This document shows positions 9,653 to 23,264 of a stretch of 64,000 bases of DNA, piece by piece. Source of the DNA: Herbaspirillum aquaticum (GTDB taxonomy: Bacteria > Pseudomonadota > Gammaproteobacteria > Burkholderiales > Burkholderiaceae_D); the NCBI RefSeq assembly GCF_002213425.1, contig NZ_NJGV01000008.1, positions 186,001 to 250,000 on the forward strand. Reading direction: 5' to 3'. Below the pieces are notes generated by a model, which did not search any database, was not told the DNA's origin, and was given only the letters and a program-made list of their open reading frames with translations. How positions within the stretch are numbered: position 1 is the stretch's first letter; every line of letters begins with the position of its first letter. Position numbers and translations under genes: made by a program.

Positions 9653-9770
9653 GTCGTTTCCTAGTCGATTGACCGCTCCTGCGAACAGGAGCGGCGCCAA
9701 TGAATCAATGATTACTTACCTGCCATGGCTGCATCCGGTACTGCACCGGAGCCCCACGGCGTGGTCAGTC

Positions 9771-11195
<1,425 letters not shown>

Positions 11196-11228
11196 TTAAA
11201 TTCTGTTTCGCTACGCTACGCCAGCTGA

Positions 11229-12101
11229 TCAGCCGACCGCAGCCGCACCGGCGACGATTTCCGACAGCTCTTTGGTAATGGCGGCCTGGCGAGTCTTGTT
11301 GTAGACCAACTTCAACTCACCGATCACGCTACCTGCGTTGTCGCTGGCGGCCTTCATCGCGACCATGCGCGCCGATTGCTCGGAGGCCATGTTCTCGGCG
11401 ACGGCTTGATAGATCAGCGCTTCGACGTAACGCACCAGCAGTTCGTCCACCACGGATTGCACGTCGGGCTCATAGATGTAGTCCCAGGAGTGCGCACCCT
11501 CGTCAGCCTTGAGCTTGTCGCTGGTCAGCGGCAGCAGCTGCTGCAGGGTGGCTTCCTGCTTCATCGTATTGATGAACTTGGTGTACACCAGGTACACCGC
11601 GTCCAGCTTGCCTTCCTGGTAAGCGTCGAGCAGCACCTTGACGGGGCCGATCAGCTTTTCCAGGTGCGGCGTATCACCCAGTTGCGTCGCGTTGGCGGCC
11701 ACACGGGCGCCGATGCGATTCAGAAAACCCAAACCCTTGTTGCCAATGGCGACGGTTTCGATGGCCTTGCCCTGGCCTTCCAGTTCACGGAACTTGTTGG
11801 TCAACAGACGCAGCGAGTTGGTGTTCATGCCGCCGCACAGACCCTTGTCGGTCGTGACGACGATGAAACCAACGCGCTTGGCCGTGTCTTGCTGGACCAT
11901 GAACGGGTGCACGTACTCCGGATTGGCCTGCGACAGGTTGGCCGCAATGTTGCGGATCTTGTCGCTGTACGGGCGGGCTGCGTGCATCCGGTCCTGCGCC
12001 TTGCGCATTTTGGATGCCGCGACCATTTCCATCGCCTTGGTGATCTTCTTCGTATTTTCTACGCTCTTGATCTTGCCACGTATCTCTTTACCTGTAGCCA
12101 T
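11229..12101 (-). CDS. atpG: ATP synthase F1 gamma subunit
   Basis: Rotating central shaft of the F1 motor. The 290-residue protein has the expected coiled-coil N-terminus ([28 protein letters not shown]) and C-terminal helix ([37 protein letters not shown]). The ATG at 12101 has an AAGGAG site. Nothing unusual. Confidence 0.97.
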   Translation of the reverse strand: MATGKEIRGKIKSVENTKKITKAMEMVAASKMRKAQDRMHAARPYSDKIRNIAANLSQANPEYVHPFMVQQDTAKRVGFIVVTTDKGLCGGMNTNSLRLLTNKFRELEGQGKAIETVAIGNKGLGFLNRIGARVAANATQLGDTPHLEKLIGPVKVLLDAYQEGKLDAVYLVYTKFINTMKQEATLQQLLPLTSDKLKADEGAHSWDYIYEPDVQSVVDELLVRYVEALIYQAVAENMASEQSARMVAMKAASDNAGSVIGELKLVYNKTRQAAITKELSEIVAGAAAVG

Positions 12102-12131
12102 GAGTAAGACTCCTTATAGCTTCAGTAAGAA

Positions 12132-13673
12132 TTAGTACGCGCCGGATTTCTTGAAGTCAGCGATGGCGGCTGCCAGGGCTGCCTCAGCATCCTTATCCAG
12201 TTGCTTGGTGTCTTCGATCTTCTTCAGCAGCTCAGCGTGGCTGGTCTTCATGAAGTTGTGCAGAGCCGACTCGAAGGCCAGGATCTTCTTCACTTCGACG
12301 TCGTCCATGTAGCCCTTGTTGACGGCGAACAGGGTGACGGCCATGATCGAGATCGATTGCGGGGTGTACTGAGCCTGCTTCAGCAGTTCGGTCACGCGCG
12401 CACCGCGGTCCAGCTGCTTGCGGGTGGCTTCGTCCAGGTCGGAAGCGAACTGCGCGAAGGCAGCCAGTTCACGGTACTGTGCCAGGTCGGTACGGATACC
12501 GCCGGAGAGGCCCTTGATGACCTTGGTCTGGGCAGCACCACCGACGCGCGACACCGAGATACCGGCGTTGATCGCAGGACGGATACCGGCGTTGAACAGC
12601 GAGGTTTCCAGGAAGATCTGGCCGTCGGTGATCGAGATCACGTTGGTCGGAACGAAGGCGGAAACGTCACCAGCCTGGGTTTCGATGATCGGCAGTGCGG
12701 TCAGGGAACCGGTCTGGCCCTTGACTTCGCCGTTGGTGAACTTCTCGACGTAGTCGGCGTTCACGCGGGCAGCACGTTCCAGCAGGCGGCTGTGCAGGTA
12801 GAACACGTCGCCAGGGTAAGCTTCACGGCCCGGCGGACGGCGCAGCAGCAGCGAGACCTGACGGTAAGCCACGGCTTGCTTGGACAGATCGTCATACACG
12901 ATCAGGGCGTCTTGACCGCGGTCGCGGAAGTATTCGCCCATGGCGCAACCCGAGTAGGCCGACACGTATTGCATCGCTGCCGATTCGGAGGCGGTCGCGG
13001 CCACGACGATGGTGTATTCCATCGCGCCGTGGGCTTCCAGTGCGCGCACCACGTTCTTGACCGACGAAGCCTTCTGGCCGATCGCAACGTAGATGCAGGT
13101 CATGTTCTGACCCTTTTGATTGATGATGGCGTCGATGGCGACAGCGGTCTTGCCGGTCTGGCGGTCACCGATGATCAGCTCACGCTGGCCACGGCCAACG
13201 GGCACCATGGAGTCGATCGACTTCAGGCCGGTCTGCATCGGCTGCGACACGGACTGACGCGCGATCACGCCCGGGGCGATCTTTTCGATCGGGGCGGTCA
13301 GCTTGGCGTTGATCGGACCCTTGCCGTCGATCGGCTGGCCCAGTGCGTTGACGACACGACCCTTCAGTTCAGGACCGATCGGCACTTCCAGGATGCGGCC
13401 GGTGCACTTGACCAGGTCGCCTTCGGAGATGTGTTCGTATTCGCCCAGGATAACGGCGCCCACCGAGTCACGCTCCAGGTTCAGCGCCAGGCCGAAGGTG
13501 TTGCCCGGGAATTCCAGCATCTCACCTTGCATCACGTCGGACAGACCATGGATACGGCAGATACCGTCGGACACGGAGATGACCGTGCCCTGATTGCGAA
13601 TCTCAGCGGTATCGCCAAGGCCTTGGATCCGGCTCTTGATCAGCTCGCTGATTTCAGATGCGTTGAGTTGCAT
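12132..13673 (-). CDS. atpA: ATP synthase F1 alpha subunit
   Basis: Regulatory nucleotide-binding subunit alternating with beta in F1. It has 513 residues, P-loop GDRQTGKTA (about 169-177) and the ATP-synthase alpha/beta signature near [14 protein letters not shown] (about 365-378). The ATG at 13673 is preceded by AGGAG. Full length and in standard operon position. Confidence 0.98.
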   Translation of the reverse strand: MQLNASEISELIKSRIQGLGDTAEIRNQGTVISVSDGICRIHGLSDVMQGEMLEFPGNTFGLALNLERDSVGAVILGEYEHISEGDLVKCTGRILEVPIGPELKGRVVNALGQPIDGKGPINAKLTAPIEKIAPGVIARQSVSQPMQTGLKSIDSMVPVGRGQRELIIGDRQTGKTAVAIDAIINQKGQNMTCIYVAIGQKASSVKNVVRALEAHGAMEYTIVVAATASESAAMQYVSAYSGCAMGEYFRDRGQDALIVYDDLSKQAVAYRQVSLLLRRPPGREAYPGDVFYLHSRLLERAARVNADYVEKFTNGEVKGQTGSLTALPIIETQAGDVSAFVPTNVISITDGQIFLETSLFNAGIRPAINAGISVSRVGGAAQTKVIKGLSGGIRTDLAQYRELAAFAQFASDLDEATRKQLDRGARVTELLKQAQYTPQSISIMAVTLFAVNKGYMDDVEVKKILAFESALHNFMKTSHAELLKKIEDTKQLDKDAEAALAAAIADFKKSGAY

Positions 13674-13718
13674 ACTAACTCCTAAAAATTGTTCTTTCGC
13701 TTAGCCAGCCAGAGGCAC

Positions 13719-14252
13719 TTACGCGGCCAGAGCAGCTTGCAGCTGCTGCAGCTTCGCGCGCACGGAGGTATCGAACACTTCGTCGCCGACCACGACGCGC
13801 ACACCGCCAATGAGGCTGCTGTCGACCGTCACGGAGGGGTTCAGCTTGCGGCCGAACTTCTTCTCCAGTGCCGAGACCACATCCTTGACCTGGGCATCGC
13901 TGAGCTCGAAGGCGCTCACGATGTTGGCATCGGCCGAACCTTCCGCCGTGTTCTTGAGCACGTGGAACTGTTCGGCGATCTGCGGCAGCAGGACCAGGCG
14001 GCCGTTGTCAACCAGCGTCTTGACGAAATTGGTCGCCTCGACCGACAGCGGGGTCTTCAGGGCAGCGGCAAACACTTCTGCCAGCTTGTCATGCGATACG
14101 GAAGGGTTCTGCGCCAGGGCCTGCACCTCGGGATGCGCCGCCACCTGGGCCATCTCGTCGACGAGATCGGACCAGGCTGCCAGGCTGCCTGCCTTGGCCA
14201 CACGGAACAAGGCTTCGGCGTAAGGACGAGCGATCGTTGCGAGTTCGGCCAT
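13719..14252 (-). CDS. atpH: ATP synthase F1 delta subunit
   Basis: Stator subunit linking the b-dimer to the top of F1. At 177 residues it has the OSCP/delta fold, with the N-terminal helical region ([12 protein letters not shown]) and the conserved C-terminal [25 protein letters not shown]. One base separates its ATG from the atpF stop, so translation is probably coupled. Confidence 0.96.
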   Translation of the reverse strand: MAELATIARPYAEALFRVAKAGSLAAWSDLVDEMAQVAAHPEVQALAQNPSVSHDKLAEVFAAALKTPLSVEATNFVKTLVDNGRLVLLPQIAEQFHVLKNTAEGSADANIVSAFELSDAQVKDVVSALEKKFGRKLNPSVTVDSSLIGGVRVVVGDEVFDTSVRAKLQQLQAALAA

Positions 14253-14253
14253 A

Positions 14254-14724
14254 TTACAGCTCTGTCTTCAGTTGATTCAGCAAGTCGGCGTGAGCAGCCG
14301 CATTCACTTCGCGCTTGAGGATCTGTTCCGCGCCCTTGACGGCGAGCGTTGCAACCTGGCCGCGCAGTTCTTCACGCGCCTGGTTCACTTGCTGTTGAGC
14401 GTCTGCCTTGGCGTTGGCGATGATGCGGGCAGCTTCTTCAGCGGCCGTCTTCTTGGCTTCTTCGATGATCAGCTGAGCGCGCTTTTCGGCTTCGCCGATG
14501 CGCTTCTGGCCTTCATCACGTGCCGATGCCAGTTCGCCCTGGATACGCTTTTCGGCGGCGGCCAGATCGGCCTTACCGCGGTCAGCGGCTGCCAGCCCGT
14601 CCGCAATCTTCTTGGCGCGTTCATCGAGCGCCTTAATCAACGGCGGCCACACGAATTTCATCGTGAAGCCGGCGAGGATGAAGAAGACCACGAACTGTGC
14701 AATCAATGTTGCATTTAAGTTCAC
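14254..14724 (-). CDS. atpF: ATP synthase Fo b subunit
   Basis: Peripheral-stalk subunit. The 156-residue protein has one N-terminal membrane helix (about 5-27, [19 protein letters not shown]) followed by a long charged, Ala-rich coiled coil that forms the stator dimer. Standard length and position. Confidence 0.96.
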   Translation of the reverse strand: MNLNATLIAQFVVFFILAGFTMKFVWPPLIKALDERAKKIADGLAAADRGKADLAAAEKRIQGELASARDEGQKRIGEAEKRAQLIIEEAKKTAAEEAARIIANAKADAQQQVNQAREELRGQVATLAVKGAEQILKREVNAAAHADLLNQLKTEL

Positions 14725-14798
14725 GGTAATTTCCTTCTCAGAATAACGAGTGCCGGAACCAATCGTCCGGCAGATGAGAATCGGCTATGAAGCGCGAA

Positions 14799-15053
<255 letters not shown>

Positions 15054-15120
15054 TTAAGAAAAGTTAAATTAAATACAAAACCAAAAAACAAACTGAAAAA
15101 CAGGTACTGCAAGCCTTGTG

Positions 15121-16283
<1,163 letters not shown>

Positions 16284-16347
16284 ATCTATCCAATATCGTG
16301 CATGCGCCGCACCCTTTACGAGCAGACGGCAGCTTAAAAGCCCGGCG

Positions 16348-16377
16348 ATTATAAAGGTTCGTTTTCCGGTAAGTCAA
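16348..16377 (-). promoter_or_regulatory. Sigma-70 promoter of the atp operon
   Basis: On the minus strand, TTGACT (16377-16372) and a perfect TATAAT (16353-16348) are separated by 18 bp, about 65 bp upstream of atpI. No other equally good match was seen upstream of the operon. Most of 16378-16808 shows no recognisable feature. Confidence 0.75.
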
Positions 16378-16809
16378 ACCTTTTGCAGCCAGATCAAGGG
16401 CTTATCTGGGGCACTTCGCGGCGAGTTGTGGCAAATAAGCAGCCACTTGGATTTTTTGCAGTGCAACACAAAAACGTCGTTGCACGTCTTTTGCACGCTG
16501 CCCGCTTTTTGCTCCCGAGGGATCTCCCCTTCTTGTCCCTTTGTTCAGATTTATGCATCTCGCAGTGAATTTGCGGAAATGCACGTACAAAAGCCGGAAA
16601 ATCGCGCCGGTTTTTGAAACAGCGCTCAATTTAATCAAAAACGCCCGTCGACGCCAGAGAAATATCCCGCAAATTCAATGATTTACGGAAATTCCCCTGG
16701 CGCTCGCAAACGTTTACGCAAGGCGCTGACATTTTGTCAGGAAATCGGGAGAGGTCGGACGACCGGGCTCGCTTTCAGGGTGGCATGTTGCAGCACAGCG
16801 TGGGTCCGC

Positions 16810-16829
16810 AAAAAAGTGAGCCCGCTCAC
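16810..16829 (-). terminator. Rho-independent terminator after the HD-GYP/LuxR gene
   Basis: On the minus strand GTGAG-CGGG-CTCAC is followed by six T. A second perfect 9-bp inverted repeat with an AAAA loop (16856-16877) overlaps the stop codon but has no T run. Confidence 0.8.
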
Positions 16830-16875
16830 CGGACCGGTGCAGTGGTCGGACCGTTGATGCCGTAAAAATACGGCA

Positions 16876-18366
16876 TCAGATCAACCCCAGGTGCAAGCCC
16901 TTGAGCGTGGCCGCAGCCCGCGTGGAGCACTGCAGTTTGCGGAAGATGCTCTCGACGTGGGTACGCACGGTCGAGGGACTGATCTGCAGCGCGCGGGCGG
17001 CCTCCTTGTTGCTTTCGCCCAGGCTGATGCGGCGCAGCACCTCGCACTCGCGCTCCGACAGCAGCCCCTTGCGGGAAGACTGCGGGGACGTATCCCCTGC
17101 AGCGGCGGCCAGGACCCAGCGCACGGCATCCGGGTCCATGCGGCCGCCCTGCACTTCCCCCTCCAGCATCTCAGCCACGGCAGCCGGTGCACACGCGGCC
17201 CGCCACGGACGCGGCGCGCACAGGGCGGCATGGGCCGCCGAGACCGCCAGCAGGCGGGCCGGCAGGCCCAGCGTGTCGCGGTCAAGCCCACGGAAGTAGC
17301 CGCTGCCGTCGAGTCGCTCATAGAGTTGCGAAGCCAGGCCGGTGTCCTCACGCACGGCCGGCACCAGCGCTCCGGCCCGCGAGGTCCAGTAAGGGGCCAG
17401 GCGGATGCGTTCCCAGTCAGCCTGGCTGGGACGGCCCGCGCGCTCCCAGATGGTATTGGGGACGGCGGCGCGGCCGATGCCGTGGACCAGGGCGGCCCGA
17501 ACCAGCCTTTGCTGTTGCTCGGAAGGCAATCCAGCCAGCGCGGCGGCCTGCGCGGCCAATTCGCTGACCCGGCGCGAATAGCCGGTCAGCCAGGGCAGCT
17601 TCAGTTCGATGAGTTCGGCCACGATGCGCAGGGGTACCAGATGCTCGGGCAAGTCCCCCGACGGATAGCGCGCGCTGTCATCGTGGTCCAGCGACGCCAG
17701 CCAGGACGGCGCATGCTCGGCCACGCGCTCGGCCAAGTCGGCCGGGTATTTGATGCCGCCGAAGCGGCGCACCACGCTCAGGGCAGCCTGCACCCCATGC
17801 GTGCGCGCATAGATCTCCAGGTCACCCGCCAGGCTCGTGTAGAGGACCGCAGTCGGCACGGCCGATCCGCGCAACTGCTGGGGCGCACCGCTGCCGTCAT
17901 GATGCTCCCAGACATGGCGCAAGCCGGCCTCCACGCCCGCCGGCAAACCCAGCAGGCTGGCCACCTCCCCCGCCACTTCGCAATGGATGCGCGCCAGCGG
18001 CGCAATGGTGGTGAAGTTCAGCGGATGGTCGGCGGGCAAGCCATCGCGCAGCATGGCCTCGCGCCCGCCCACGTCATCCCCGAGCAGGCCGGCAAAGCCG
18101 GCCGCATTGGCGGTGCAGCCGGACCAGCGCAGCCAGGAGACCAGCCGGGCCTGCTCCACCAGTTCGGGCGGGGCGCCCTCCAGTTGCGCCACCCGGGCGG
18201 CCAGCGCCGCTGTACGCCGCGACTGGTCGGGAGGCTGGCCCATGCTGAGATCACCGACCAGCGCCAGCACCTGCACGGCAGTGCCGGCGGCGATCATCGG
18301 CGGCGCGTCCACGATGGCGGGGGAAGGCGAAGAGGAAGGGGAAATCGGGTTGGCGTCGGGAAGCAT
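16876..18366 (-). CDS. Tandem degenerate HD-GYP-like domains with a C-terminal LuxR helix-turn-helix
   Basis: Probable one-component transcription factor of 496 residues. An N-terminal HD-GYP-like half contains WEHHDGSGAP (about 153-162). A second half contains VHGIGRAAVP (about 294-303) and ERLDGSGYFRGL (about 350-361). In true HD-GYP phosphodiesterases these read HDIGK and HHERWDGSGYP, so the HD aspartate, the paired histidines and the GYP proline are altered, and catalysis is unlikely. The C-terminus (about 430-490) is a LuxR-type HTH (LSERECEVLRRISLGESNKE, then SPSTVRTHVESIFRKL). The start is the ATG at 18366; an upstream TTG at 18402 is less likely. It is divergent from a secreted hydrolase gene with a palindrome between them. 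Confidence 0.78.
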   Translation of the reverse strand: MLPDANPISPSSSPSPAIVDAPPMIAAGTAVQVLALVGDLSMGQPPDQSRRTAALAARVAQLEGAPPELVEQARLVSWLRWSGCTANAAGFAGLLGDDVGGREAMLRDGLPADHPLNFTTIAPLARIHCEVAGEVASLLGLPAGVEAGLRHVWEHHDGSGAPQQLRGSAVPTAVLYTSLAGDLEIYARTHGVQAALSVVRRFGGIKYPADLAERVAEHAPSWLASLDHDDSARYPSGDLPEHLVPLRIVAELIELKLPWLTGYSRRVSELAAQAAALAGLPSEQQQRLVRAALVHGIGRAAVPNTIWERAGRPSQADWERIRLAPYWTSRAGALVPAVREDTGLASQLYERLDGSGYFRGLDRDTLGLPARLLAVSAAHAALCAPRPWRAACAPAAVAEMLEGEVQGGRMDPDAVRWVLAAAAGDTSPQSSRKGLLSERECEVLRRISLGESNKEAARALQISPSTVRTHVESIFRKLQCSTRAAATLKGLHLGLI

Positions 18367-18466
18367 CCCGACACTGTAGCGGCAAGCGCGAGACTCCTGC
18401 AATCAACTCTTCGGTTAATGGGCAGGCCGGCGGTGAGCGGCCACAATCGCAGCGCCTCATCGTCAC

Positions 18467-18494
18467 GGCCGACCGGGGTCGGTCAATTGACCGA
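18467..18494. promoter_or_regulatory. Paired palindromes in the regulator-hydrolase divergent region (candidate operator)
   Basis: A perfect 16-bp palindrome TCGGTCAATTGACCGA (18479-18494) directly follows CCGACCGGGGTCGG (about 18468-18482), itself a palindrome. They lie between the LuxR-type gene and the hydrolase gene, 24 bp upstream of a -10-like TATACT (18518-18523). The dyad size fits a LuxR-family dimer. Autoregulation and control of the hydrolase are inference. Confidence 0.5.
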
Positions 18495-18579
18495 TACCGG
18501 GGCCGCAAGGGCGTTCCTATACTGGCCTCACTGCAACACACCACCCCGACACACCTTCTTATTTGAACAGGAGAACACC

Positions 18580-19365
18580 ATGAAAAGCTCGTCCACCCGC
18601 TTCAGCCTCAAGACCGGCCTCGGCATGCTGGCCATCGCCGCCGCCTTCACCGGCAGCAATGCCATGGCCGCCGACGCGACCGAAAAGCCCTCCGTCGTGA
18701 TCGTCCACGGCGCCTTCGCCGATGGTTCGGACTGGGCCAAGGTCATCCCGCTGCTGCAGGCCAAGGGCATCAAGGTCACCGCCGTGCAGAACCCGCTGAC
18801 CTCGCTGGCCGACGACGTCGCTGCCGCCAAGCGCGCCATCGACAACCAGCCCGGCAAGGTCGTGCTGGTGGGTCACTCCTGGGGCGGCACCGTGATCACC
18901 GAAGCCGGCAACCATGAGAAGGTCGCCAGCCTGGTCTACGTCGCCGCCTTCGCACCGGACGCCGGCCAGGCAACGGGCGACCTGGGCCGCGACCTGCCCG
19001 TGCCCCCGGGCATCGCCAAGCTGTCGGTGGACAAGGCCGGCTTCGCCAGCCTGCCGCCGGCCGCACTGGCTGCTGACTTCGCCCAGGACGTGCCGGCCAA
19101 GCAGGCTGCCGTGATGGCCGCCACCCAGGGCCCGATCGCCATGAAGGCCTTCGGCGACAAGGTCGAGACCGCAGCCTGGAAGACCCGTCCGAGCTGGTAC
19201 ATCGTCAGCACCCAGGACCGCATGATCCAGCCCGCGCTGGAACGCAGCTTCGCCAAGCAGATCAACGCCAAGACCACCGAGCTGGCCGCCAGCCACGTGC
19301 CGCAGCAATCGCGTCCGGCCGACGTCGCCAAGGTGATCCTAGAAGCCGTCGCCGCCACCAAGTAA
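18580..19365 (+). CDS. Secreted alpha/beta hydrolase (esterase type)
   Basis: 261-residue alpha/beta hydrolase with a Sec signal peptide (cleavage near AMA, about residue 30). It has an oxyanion-type VIVHGAFADGSDW, the nucleophile elbow GHSWGG (Ser100) and a late histidine (ASHVPQQSRP, about 243) that could complete the triad. It resembles the small-ester hydrolase group related to EstC and plant methyl-salicylate esterases; the substrate is unknown. The ATG at 18580 has a CAGGAG site 7 bp upstream. The reading frame is open far upstream, but that part is antisense to the regulator gene. Confidence 0.85.
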   Translation: MKSSSTRFSLKTGLGMLAIAAAFTGSNAMAADATEKPSVVIVHGAFADGSDWAKVIPLLQAKGIKVTAVQNPLTSLADDVAAAKRAIDNQPGKVVLVGHSWGGTVITEAGNHEKVASLVYVAAFAPDAGQATGDLGRDLPVPPGIAKLSVDKAGFASLPPAALAADFAQDVPAKQAAVMAATQGPIAMKAFGDKVETAAWKTRPSWYIVSTQDRMIQPALERSFAKQINAKTTELAASHVPQQSRPADVAKVILEAVAATK

Positions 19366-19399
19366 GCCTGCCTGCTTGCTCCCCGCCCCTGGCGGCAAG

Positions 19400-19434
19400 G
19401 GCCGTCGCCCGCTTCGTGCGGGCGACGGCCTTTT
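19400..19434 (+). terminator. Rho-independent terminator after the hydrolase gene
   Basis: A 13-bp GC-rich stem (GGCCGTCGCCCGC / GCGGGCGACGGCC) with loop TTCGT is followed by TTTT. Confidence 0.9.
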
Positions 19435-19624
19435 CGCTGGCGAACGCGCCCTGCCGCAAACGGGGCAAATGAAGAAAAATCCCGGCTGTTTCATGCTTGC
19501 ACCTCGCCCTTCGCATGTTCTAATCTCAGGTGCTCCGGATCCCGCGACCAGATCAAACAACAATGAGGGACCGCGCGGACTCTGACATAATCGTCACGTT
19601 GCCAACTTAACAAGCGAAGCTCAC

Positions 19625-20635
19625 ATGAATATTCTTGTCACCGGCGGTGCCGGCTATATTGGTTCCCATACTTGCGTGGAACTGCTCAAGGCCGGCCATG
19701 AAGTCATCGTCTTCGACAATTTCTGCAACAGCAGCCCGGAGTCGGTTGCGCGGGTCCAGAAGATTGCCGGGCGTCCGCTCTCGCTGGTCAAGGGTGACAT
19801 CCGCAACCGCGAGCAGCTGGAAAGCGTGCTGCGCGAATTCAAGTGCGAGGCCGTCATCCACTTTGCCGGCCTCAAGGCAGTGGGCGAGTCGGTGGAACAG
19901 CCGCTGATGTACTACGACAACAATGTGGTCGGCACGGTGCGCCTGCTGGAGGCGATGGAGGCCACGGGCGTGAAGACCATCGTTTTTTCGTCCTCGGCCA
20001 CGGTGTATGGCGATCCGCAATACCTGCCGCTGACCGAATCCCATCCGCTGTCGGCCAGCAATCCGTATGGCCGCAGCAAGATCGTCATCGAGGACATGCT
20101 GCGCGACTACCACCGCGCCCATCCCGACTGGAAGATCGCCCTGCTGCGCTACTTCAACCCGGTGGGCGCGCACGAGAGCGGCCTGATCGGCGAAGACCCG
20201 GGCGGCATCCCCAACAACCTGATGCCCTATGTGGCGCAGGTGGCCGTGGGCCGGCGCGAGAAACTGAGCATCTGGGGGGGTGATTATCCGACCCCGGACG
20301 GCACCGGCGTGCGCGATTTCATCCACGTGGTCGACCTGGCCACCGGCCACCTGGCGGCCTTGCAGGCGCTGACCGAACCGCAATGCTTCGCGGTCAATCT
20401 CGGCACCGGCAATGGCTACAGCGTGCTGGACGTGGTGAAGGCCTATGAAAAAGCCTGCGGCAAGCCCATCCCCTACACCATCGCCGCCCGCCGTCCGGGT
20501 GACATCGCTTCCTGCTATGCCGATCCGGCCGAAGCACGCCGCAAGCTGGGCTGGGAAGCCAAGCTGGGGCTCGATGCCATGTGTGCCGATTCTTGGCGCT
20601 GGCAGCAGGGCAATCCCAATGGGTTCAAGTCGTGA
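19625..20635 (+). CDS. galE: UDP-glucose 4-epimerase
   Basis: NAD-dependent extended SDR interconverting UDP-glucose and UDP-galactose for LPS or exopolysaccharide. The 336-residue protein has [15 protein letters not shown] at the N-terminus, the SSATVYG serine block and the NPYGRSK catalytic Tyr-Lys pair. It is full length. It is followed after 18 bp by rmlB, so the nucleotide-sugar genes form one operon. Confidence 0.95.
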   Translation: MNILVTGGAGYIGSHTCVELLKAGHEVIVFDNFCNSSPESVARVQKIAGRPLSLVKGDIRNREQLESVLREFKCEAVIHFAGLKAVGESVEQPLMYYDNNVVGTVRLLEAMEATGVKTIVFSSSATVYGDPQYLPLTESHPLSASNPYGRSKIVIEDMLRDYHRAHPDWKIALLRYFNPVGAHESGLIGEDPGGIPNNLMPYVAQVAVGRREKLSIWGGDYPTPDGTGVRDFIHVVDLATGHLAALQALTEPQCFAVNLGTGNGYSVLDVVKAYEKACGKPIPYTIAARRPGDIASCYADPAEARRKLGWEAKLGLDAMCADSWRWQQGNPNGFKS

Positions 20636-20653
20636 TCTGAACGAGTCCTTCTC

Positions 20654-21733
20654 ATGATCTTCGTCACTGGTGGTGCCGGTTTCATCGGCAGCAACTTCAT
20701 CCTCGACTGGCTGCGCGCACCCAATGCCGAGCCAATACTCAACATCGACAAGCTGACCTACGCAGGCAATCCCTACAACCTGAGTTCAGTGGCCGACGAC
20801 CCGCGCTACGCCTTCGTGCAAGCCGATATTTGCGACGAGCTGGCGATGAGCACGCTGCTGTCCCGTTACCGCCCCCGCGCAATCTTGCACTTTGCGGCGG
20901 AGAGCCACGTGGACCGCTCCATTCACAGTCCCGACGAATTCATCCGTACCAACGTCAACGGCACGTTCAACCTGCTCAACAAGTCGCTCAGTTATTGGCA
21001 GGCATTGCCGCAGCAGGATCAGGCTGACTTCCGCTTCCTGCATGTCTCGACCGACGAAGTCTATGGCAGCCTCGAACCCGACGACCCGCCTTTCTCAGAA
21101 ACTACGCCCTATGCGCCCAACAGCCCGTATTCGGCCTCCAAGGCAGCTTCCGATCATCTGGTGCGGGCATACCACCATACCTATGGCTTGCCCACACTGA
21201 CCACCAACTGTTCCAACAACTACGGTCCGTATCACTTCCCGGAGAAGCTCATTCCGCTGGTGATCTCCAATGCTTTGGCCGGCAATCCGCTACCCATCTA
21301 TGGCGATGGCCAGCAGATCCGCGACTGGCTCTACGTCAGCGACCACTGCGCTGCCATTCGCGCGGTGCTCGCACGCGGACAGGCCGGACAGACCTACAAC
21401 ATCGGCGGGTGGAATGAACAGGCCAACCTGCACGTGGTGCATACCCTGTGCGATACGCTCGATGAGCTGCAACCGCGCGCACAGGGCAGCTATCGTGAGC
21501 TGATCACCTTCGTCAAGGACCGCCCCGGGCATGACCGGCGCTATGCCATCGATGCGCGCAAACTGGAACGCGAACTCGGCTGGAAACCCGCCGAATCCTT
21601 CGAGAGCGGCATCCGCAAAACGGTGCAGTGGTACCTGGCCAATGGCGACTGGGTCGCACAGATCCGCTCGGGGGCTTATCTCAACTGGCTGCAGCAACAA
21701 TATGGTGACCATCCAGCGGGAGCAATGCCATGA
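20654..21733 (+). CDS. rmlB: dTDP-glucose 4,6-dehydratase
   Basis: Makes dTDP-4-keto-6-deoxyglucose, the precursor of rhamnose and also the substrate of the VioA-like enzyme at 60.6 kb. The 359-residue extended SDR has [15 protein letters not shown], the STDEVYGSL Asp-Glu pair and [14 protein letters not shown] with the catalytic Tyr-Lys. It overlaps rmlA by 4 bp. Confidence 0.97.
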   Translation: MIFVTGGAGFIGSNFILDWLRAPNAEPILNIDKLTYAGNPYNLSSVADDPRYAFVQADICDELAMSTLLSRYRPRAILHFAAESHVDRSIHSPDEFIRTNVNGTFNLLNKSLSYWQALPQQDQADFRFLHVSTDEVYGSLEPDDPPFSETTPYAPNSPYSASKAASDHLVRAYHHTYGLPTLTTNCSNNYGPYHFPEKLIPLVISNALAGNPLPIYGDGQQIRDWLYVSDHCAAIRAVLARGQAGQTYNIGGWNEQANLHVVHTLCDTLDELQPRAQGSYRELITFVKDRPGHDRRYAIDARKLERELGWKPAESFESGIRKTVQWYLANGDWVAQIRSGAYLNWLQQQYGDHPAGAMP

Positions 21734-22641
21734 CAGGGATAACAGAAGCGACGCAGGCGCAAGCCCGCAAGGGAATCATCCTGGCCGGTGGTTCCGGCAC
21801 ACGGCTGTATCCTGCTACCACGGTGGTATCCAAGCAGCTCATGCCGATCTACGACAAGCCGATGGTGTATTACCCGCTGTCGAGCCTGATGCTGGCGGGC
21901 ATACGAGATATCCTGCTGATCTCCACGCCACAGGACACGCCGCGCTTTGCCGAGTTGCTGGGGGACGGCCACCAATGGGGACTCAATATCGGCTACGCCG
22001 TGCAGCCCTCGCCGGACGGCCTGGCGCAAGCCTTCCTGATCGGGCGAGAGTTCATCGGCAACGCGCCCTCCGCATTGATCCTGGGTGACAACATCTTCTA
22101 CGGGCGCGACCTCGAACCGCCCATGCGTGCGGCCAATGCGCGCGTCGATGGCGCCACCATCTTCGCCTATCACGTGCAGGACCCGGAACGCTATGGCGTG
22201 GTCGAGTTCGACCGCCAGCGCCGCGTGATCGGCATTGAAGAGAAGCCGCTCAAACCCGCCTCCAATTACGCCGTGACCGGCCTGTACTTCTACGACAACC
22301 AGGCCATCGACATCGCTGCCGGGATCAAGCCTTCGGCGCGAGGAGAACTGGAGATCACCGATGTGAACCGGGCCTACCTGGAGCGGGGCCAGCTGCAGGT
22401 GGAACTGATGGGGCGTGGCATTGCGTGGCTGGACACGGGAACGCACGAGTCCCTGCTCGATGCCGGGCAGTTCATCGCCACCATCGAAAAGCGGCAGGGA
22501 CTCAAAATAGCCTGCCCTGAAGAAATCGCTTATCGACGCGGGTATATCGACGCGGCCCAACTGGAACGCCTGGCTGCCCCGCTGAAGAAAAATGCCTATG
22601 GACAATATCTGTTGCAGTTGCTCACTGACCTGAGCTACTGA
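21730..22641 (+). CDS. rmlA: Glucose-1-phosphate thymidylyltransferase
   Basis: Makes dTDP-glucose from dTTP and glucose-1-phosphate, the first step of dTDP-rhamnose synthesis. The 303-residue protein has the [11 protein letters not shown] nucleotide-binding loop, [22 protein letters not shown] and VVEFD motifs. It starts at an ATGA overlap with rmlB. Confidence 0.97.
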   Translation: MTGITEATQAQARKGIILAGGSGTRLYPATTVVSKQLMPIYDKPMVYYPLSSLMLAGIRDILLISTPQDTPRFAELLGDGHQWGLNIGYAVQPSPDGLAQAFLIGREFIGNAPSALILGDNIFYGRDLEPPMRAANARVDGATIFAYHVQDPERYGVVEFDRQRRVIGIEEKPLKPASNYAVTGLYFYDNQAIDIAAGIKPSARGELEITDVNRAYLERGQLQVELMGRGIAWLDTGTHESLLDAGQFIATIEKRQGLKIACPEEIAYRRGYIDAAQLERLAAPLKKNAYGQYLLQLLTDLSY

Positions 22642-22685
22642 GCTGGATGACGTCATGAACAGCCCGACCTATTGCATCCCGACTC

Positions 22686-23264
22686 ATGCAGATTGAACAA
22701 ACTCACCTATCCGGCGTTTTAGTGATCACGCCCCGCGTATTCGGCGACAGCCGCGGTTTTTTCTACGAAAGTTTCAACCAGCGCGCCTTCCAGGAGCACA
22801 CGGGCATCGCCGCGCAATTCGTTCAGGACAATCATTCACGCTCCGCGCGCGGCGTACTGCGTGGCCTGCACTACCAGATCCGGCAACCGCAAGGCAAGCT
22901 GGTCCGGGTGGTGCGCGGCGCGGTGTTGGATGTGGTTCTCGACATCCGGCGCGGATCACCGACCTTCGGTCAGTGGTTCAGCTCCTTGCTCACTGAAGAA
23001 AACAAAGTGCAGCTATGGATCCCGCCCGGGTTCGCGCACGGGTTCTCGGTGCTGGAGGATGACACTGAATTCCTCTACAAAGCCACCGATTACTGGGCAC
23101 CGGAGCATGAGCGCTGCATCCTCTGGAATGACCCGGCGCTGGCCATCAACTGGCAATTGCAAGGCGCCCCCATCCTCTCGGACAAAGACCAGCGCGGCAC
23201 ACCTTTCGCTTCTGCCGAGGTCTTCGAGCCGCATGATCTTCCCTCCCTGAAAGCAGACCCATGA
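22686..23264 (+). CDS. rmlC: dTDP-4-dehydrorhamnose 3,5-epimerase
   Basis: Cupin-fold epimerase of the rhamnose pathway. At 192 residues it shows FVQDNHSRSARGVLRGLHYQ with the catalytic histidine, and the IPPGFAHGFSVL core. It overlaps rmlD by 4 bp. Confidence 0.96.
   Translation: MQIEQTHLSGVLVITPRVFGDSRGFFYESFNQRAFQEHTGIAAQFVQDNHSRSARGVLRGLHYQIRQPQGKLVRVVRGAVLDVVLDIRRGSPTFGQWFSSLLTEENKVQLWIPPGFAHGFSVLEDDTEFLYKATDYWAPEHERCILWNDPALAINWQLQGAPILSDKDQRGTPFASAEVFEPHDLPSLKADP

Noticed and set aside
16891-18579. Upstream open extension of the secreted hydrolase frame
   Set aside because: It is antisense to the HD-GYP/LuxR gene. A signal peptide and a strong ribosome site define the start at 18580.
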